Shown: positions 61,373 to 64,000 of the stretch, in pieces | Position numbering within the stretch: position 1 is the first letter of the stretch | Layout of the letters: the number at the start of each line of letters is the position of its first letter | From: Fibrobacter sp. UWH6 | GTDB taxonomy: Bacteria; Fibrobacterota; Fibrobacteria; Fibrobacterales; Fibrobacteraceae | DNA: 64,000 nucleotides | Direction of reading: 5' to 3' | Assembly: GCF_900142465.1 (NCBI RefSeq) | Contig: NZ_FRAX01000006.1 | Location: forward strand, 62,001-126,000 | Translations under genes and position numbers: made by a program | Notes under the pieces: generated by a model | What the model saw: only the letters and a program-made list of their open reading frames with translations | Databases searched by the model: none | What the model was told of the DNA's origin: nothing

Positions 61373-63133
61373 ATGGACGCCCAAGAACAGTTAAACATGC
61401 CGATTCGATATAACCATATAGGTTATTTGCCTAATGGTCCCAAGGTTTTCTTTTTGAATCCCCGCTGCCTAGATGTGGAGGAGTCTCAATGGCCGATGCT
61501 GTATTACCGTATTGTCGGTGCGTCGGGTTTTGCTGATTACAAGGGCTGTTTTGAAAAGGGCTCTTTCAAAAATGACGGCGTCTGCGGTTATACGGGGGAA
61601 TCCCTCTGGAGCGGAACTTTTTCCAATGTTCACGAAACGGGCTCCTATCGTATTCTGATTTTCTTGGGTAGAAATTCCGGTAATGACCGTCTGCTTTTTG
61701 AGTCGCCTGCATTTGAAATTTCTGATGACTGGGTTCTTAGACAGCTGAAGGCCAACATCAAATCTTTTTATTTTCAGCGTAGCGGTGTTGAGCTGACCCG
61801 TGAATTTGCAGGACCGTGGGCAAGGCCTGCAGCCCATTTTGACGACTGCATCAAGTTTCATGCCTCCATGAACCGCGAAGGCGTGTGGAATGCCCATGGT
61901 GGCTGGTATGATGCCGGTGATTATGGCAAGTACATTGTGAATGGTGGCGTTTCTGTAGGAACCCTTTTGCTTGCCTGCGAACTGTGTGATGAACGTTTGC
62001 GCCAAAAGAAGGCTAAGGGAACTCTTGCCGAAGATGTGATCAACGAAGGTGGAACCTTCAATTTGCCTTTTAGTCTGAAAGATGAAATTCGTTTTGAACT
62101 GGATTTCTTCTTGAAAATGCAGGATGAAGATGGGGGCGTTTTTTTCAAGGTGACTCCCGAACGTTGGGATGGCTTTGTGACTCCGACGGTTTCTGATTCC
62201 ACGCAGAAGCGTTTGATTCTTGGTAAGTCAACTACATCGACCTTGAATTTTGCTGGGTGTATGGCTGCGGCCAACCGCGTCTATCGTGGTTCCGACCGCG
62301 CTTTTTCCAATCGGTGTCTGGGGGCTTCTATTCGGGCCTATCAGTGGGCTTGCAGGAATCCTGAGGCGGATTGGCCTCATAATACAGAAGGCAGTGGCGG
62401 CTATGGAGACTCCTGTTATACGGATGAGTTTTTCTGGGTCCGCAGCATGCTTTATCGTGAGTTGCAAGGCGTGAAGAGTTTCCCGAAAAAGTCCATGGAT
62501 AGTTTGCGTTCAATCCTCTTGAAGGATATGGATAAGAACAAGATCAAGCTGGGACTGGACTGGCGTGATACCCAGAATTTTGGGTGGATTGCTCTGGCCT
62601 TGCAGGACTTTGACGTGGAACTTCGAGATCGAGCCCGTAAGACTCTAGAGGGTGCCGCCGCCGAGATAATTCGCTTACAGCAGGCGGATCCTTACGGATT
62701 GTCGATACGGAGTTTTATCTGGGGTAGCAATGGTGAAATTTCTAACCATGCGCTAACCTTGATGGTTGTAAACACCTGGCGGAAAACCGTAGAGGGGCAA
62801 TCCTTGATTAAGTGGAGCCAGGAACAGTTGAATTTTGTCTATGGACGTAATCCGTTGAATGTCTGCTTTGTGACGGGATCTGCCTGGAGTTCGCCTAAAC
62901 GCCCTCATCATCGTTTGAGCCATTCAGACAAGGTGGTGGACCCTATTCCGGGGTTGCTTGTGGGGGGAATCAATGCGGATCGTCAGGACTTGCATCGTTT
63001 TCCGACATATCCTAATGAATTGCCCGGATACTCTTACTCCGATGAACAGTGTTCCTTTGCCAGTAATGAAACAGCCATCAACTGGAACGCTCCGTTGACG
63101 GCTGTATTGGCTTTACTCGTTGCTTATAACTGA
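61373..63133 (+). CDS. GH9 cellulase-family enzyme without signal peptide
   Basis: 586 residues. An N-terminal Ig-like domain of the CelD type (about 8-115: IRYNHIGYLPNGPKVFFL ... FEIS) precedes the (alpha/alpha)6 GH9 domain (about 125-586): GGWYDAGDYGKYIVNG with the catalytic Asp pair, FVYGRNPLNVCFVTG, HHRLSH substrate residues, and SNETAINWNAPL with the acid Glu. There is no signal peptide: an in-frame TAG lies two codons before ATG 61373. No carbohydrate-binding or sorting domain is present. It therefore looks cytoplasmic, perhaps a cellodextrinase on imported oligosaccharides. TATATTCT ends six bases before the ATG, so it may be leaderless. Confidence 0.9.
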   Translation: MDAQEQLNMPIRYNHIGYLPNGPKVFFLNPRCLDVEESQWPMLYYRIVGASGFADYKGCFEKGSFKNDGVCGYTGESLWSGTFSNVHETGSYRILIFLGRNSGNDRLLFESPAFEISDDWVLRQLKANIKSFYFQRSGVELTREFAGPWARPAAHFDDCIKFHASMNREGVWNAHGGWYDAGDYGKYIVNGGVSVGTLLLACELCDERLRQKKAKGTLAEDVINEGGTFNLPFSLKDEIRFELDFFLKMQDEDGGVFFKVTPERWDGFVTPTVSDSTQKRLILGKSTTSTLNFAGCMAAANRVYRGSDRAFSNRCLGASIRAYQWACRNPEADWPHNTEGSGGYGDSCYTDEFFWVRSMLYRELQGVKSFPKKSMDSLRSILLKDMDKNKIKLGLDWRDTQNFGWIALALQDFDVELRDRARKTLEGAAAEIIRLQQADPYGLSIRSFIWGSNGEISNHALTLMVVNTWRKTVEGQSLIKWSQEQLNFVYGRNPLNVCFVTGSAWSSPKRPHHRLSHSDKVVDPIPGLLVGGINADRQDLHRFPTYPNELPGYSYSDEQCSFASNETAINWNAPLTAVLALLVAYN

Positions 63134-63934
63134 GTCTGTTTTTTCTTTAGCAGGCTCGGGAATGGTATCCACGGCCTTGCTTTTTTCTGAAACCTTTGGA
63201 ATCAAGGACTGCAAATCTACAACAGGATTTTTCTGTTCTTCAAATTTCTTGAGGGACTGAATCCTTTTGTAGAAGGCGGAATCATTGGGTGTTAGAATTC
63301 CTGCCGGCCAGAGTTCAAATGTGGCCATAGCCAAGGCTGCCCATTCTCTAATCCAGGTCTTGCGGGATTCGCGATTGGTGTACCAGGAATCGGCGTTGTA
63401 CTGATAATGGTGGATGTCTACGGTCTTGTATACAGGTTTTTCTCCAGAAAGGGTCGAGAATATTTTCTTGACTCGGTGGGAGGCGGCTGCGGAAGTCAGC
63501 AGCAAGACCGTGTCGGCATTGTGTTTCTTTAGCCAGGGGATAATGGTGAAGGCTTCGCCGATGGTGGAGGCATCGTCGTGAGGGGCGAGGAAGACCGCGT
63601 TGCTGTCGAAACTTCCTAATCTCATAAATTCTTCGACGTAGAATTCCGCGTTGCTGCGGTTGCGTAGGCAACGTCTGCCTAAAATCAAGACGGAGTCGGC
63701 CTGGCCATTAGCGACAAGGTCTGCTGCGTAGTCAATACGTTCCAGGTCTGCTGATTGTCCGTCGAGAACGGCAACCCAGGTAACGTGGTTTATTTCGTCA
63801 TCGTCAACCAGCCAATGGCCGCTTTCTGTGATGACCAGATAGAAAAGGATGATGACAATGACTGCTGCCGCTGCGATGAGGCTTGCAATAATGCGGCGTG
63901 CGCGGATCTGCTTTTTGCTGAGAGACTTTGCCAA
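63113..63934 (-). CDS. DUF218 (SanA/ElyC/YdcF-like) membrane protein
   Basis: 273 residues from a TTG start at 63934, which AGGAG six bases upstream supports. One N-terminal membrane helix (about 14-35) anchors a periplasmic DUF218 domain: WVAVLDGQSADLERIDYAADL, SVLILGRRCLRNRSNAE, DDASTIGEAFTI and VLLLTSAAASHRVKKIF. Relatives affect envelope integrity or lipid-carrier metabolism; the reaction is unknown. The C-terminal 45 residues are charged and low-complexity. Its 3' end overlaps the convergent GH9 gene by 21 bases. Confidence 0.85.
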   Translation of the reverse strand: MAKSLSKKQIRARRIIASLIAAAAVIVIILFYLVITESGHWLVDDDEINHVTWVAVLDGQSADLERIDYAADLVANGQADSVLILGRRCLRNRSNAEFYVEEFMRLGSFDSNAVFLAPHDDASTIGEAFTIIPWLKKHNADTVLLLTSAAASHRVKKIFSTLSGEKPVYKTVDIHHYQYNADSWYTNRESRKTWIREWAALAMATFELWPAGILTPNDSAFYKRIQSLKKFEEQKNPVVDLQSLIPKVSEKSKAVDTIPEPAKEKTDSVISNE

Positions 63935-64000
63935 TTGAAACTCCTAATATTTAGGAACCTGTCTTGTAGAGTACAGCATCCTCTCCATCGGAATAGTACT

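Overview
The window reads as a chromosomal segment of a Fibrobacter-type bacterium (FCB group, plant-cell-wall degrader). This is an inference from content, not from a database hit: a secreted GH43 arabinofuranosidase/xylosidase with CBM6 modules and a C-terminal T9SS-like sorting domain, a GH9 cellulase-family enzyme, a GH13 alpha-glucosidase, many lipoproteins and outer-membrane proteins, the futalosine menaquinone gene mqnE, and promoters of the Bacteroidetes-like form TTG-N19/20-TAnnTTTG. Most genes are housekeeping.

Layout. 1-6.2 kb: gltD fragment, tgt, secreted GH43, two tandem tRNA-Leu(GAG) genes, murD. 6.2-7.7 kb: a small patchwork with a lipoprotein, a truncated tRNA-Leu, a gene remnant, an orphan secreted protein and a third intact tRNA-Leu next to secG. 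7.8-15.3 kb: secG, tpiA, envelope proteins, cinA-like/recA (with a LexA-like operator), a DUF5683-like protein, a CobC-like phosphatase beside a heptamer tandem repeat, and a structured small RNA that is probably SRP RNA. 15.4-20 kb: a 1,539-residue secreted multidomain protein. 20-30.7 kb: thrH, hslO, a DJ-1 protein, three GGGTTACTAAA palindromes, sufB, a phosphatase lipoprotein, an NSS transporter, a 55-residue membrane peptide and topB. 31-37.6 kb: a leucine-rich leader peptide with attenuator and leuA, then GH13, an aminotransferase carrying an in-frame repeat insertion, and mqnE. 37.6-47 kb: hybrid histidine kinase, initiator tRNA, pgsA, recN, trmB, an MBL hydrolase, a lipoprotein, exoA, potD. 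47.3-55.2 kb: a 2,631-residue paralogue of the first giant protein. 55.3-64 kb: a SUI1/YciH protein, a FecR-domain protein coupled to a beta-helix/outer-membrane protein and nfo, GH9, and a DUF218 protein.

How it fits together. Two giant surface proteins share an N-terminal choice-of-anchor-like region and a C-terminal module of about 300 residues ending in LKSFGYKRP; they are the best candidates for an undescribed surface or secretion system. Regulation is unusually readable: many promoters match one consensus, about nine genes appear to be transcribed leaderlessly, leuA has an attenuated and a non-attenuated promoter, and recA has an operator-like palindrome within its promoter.
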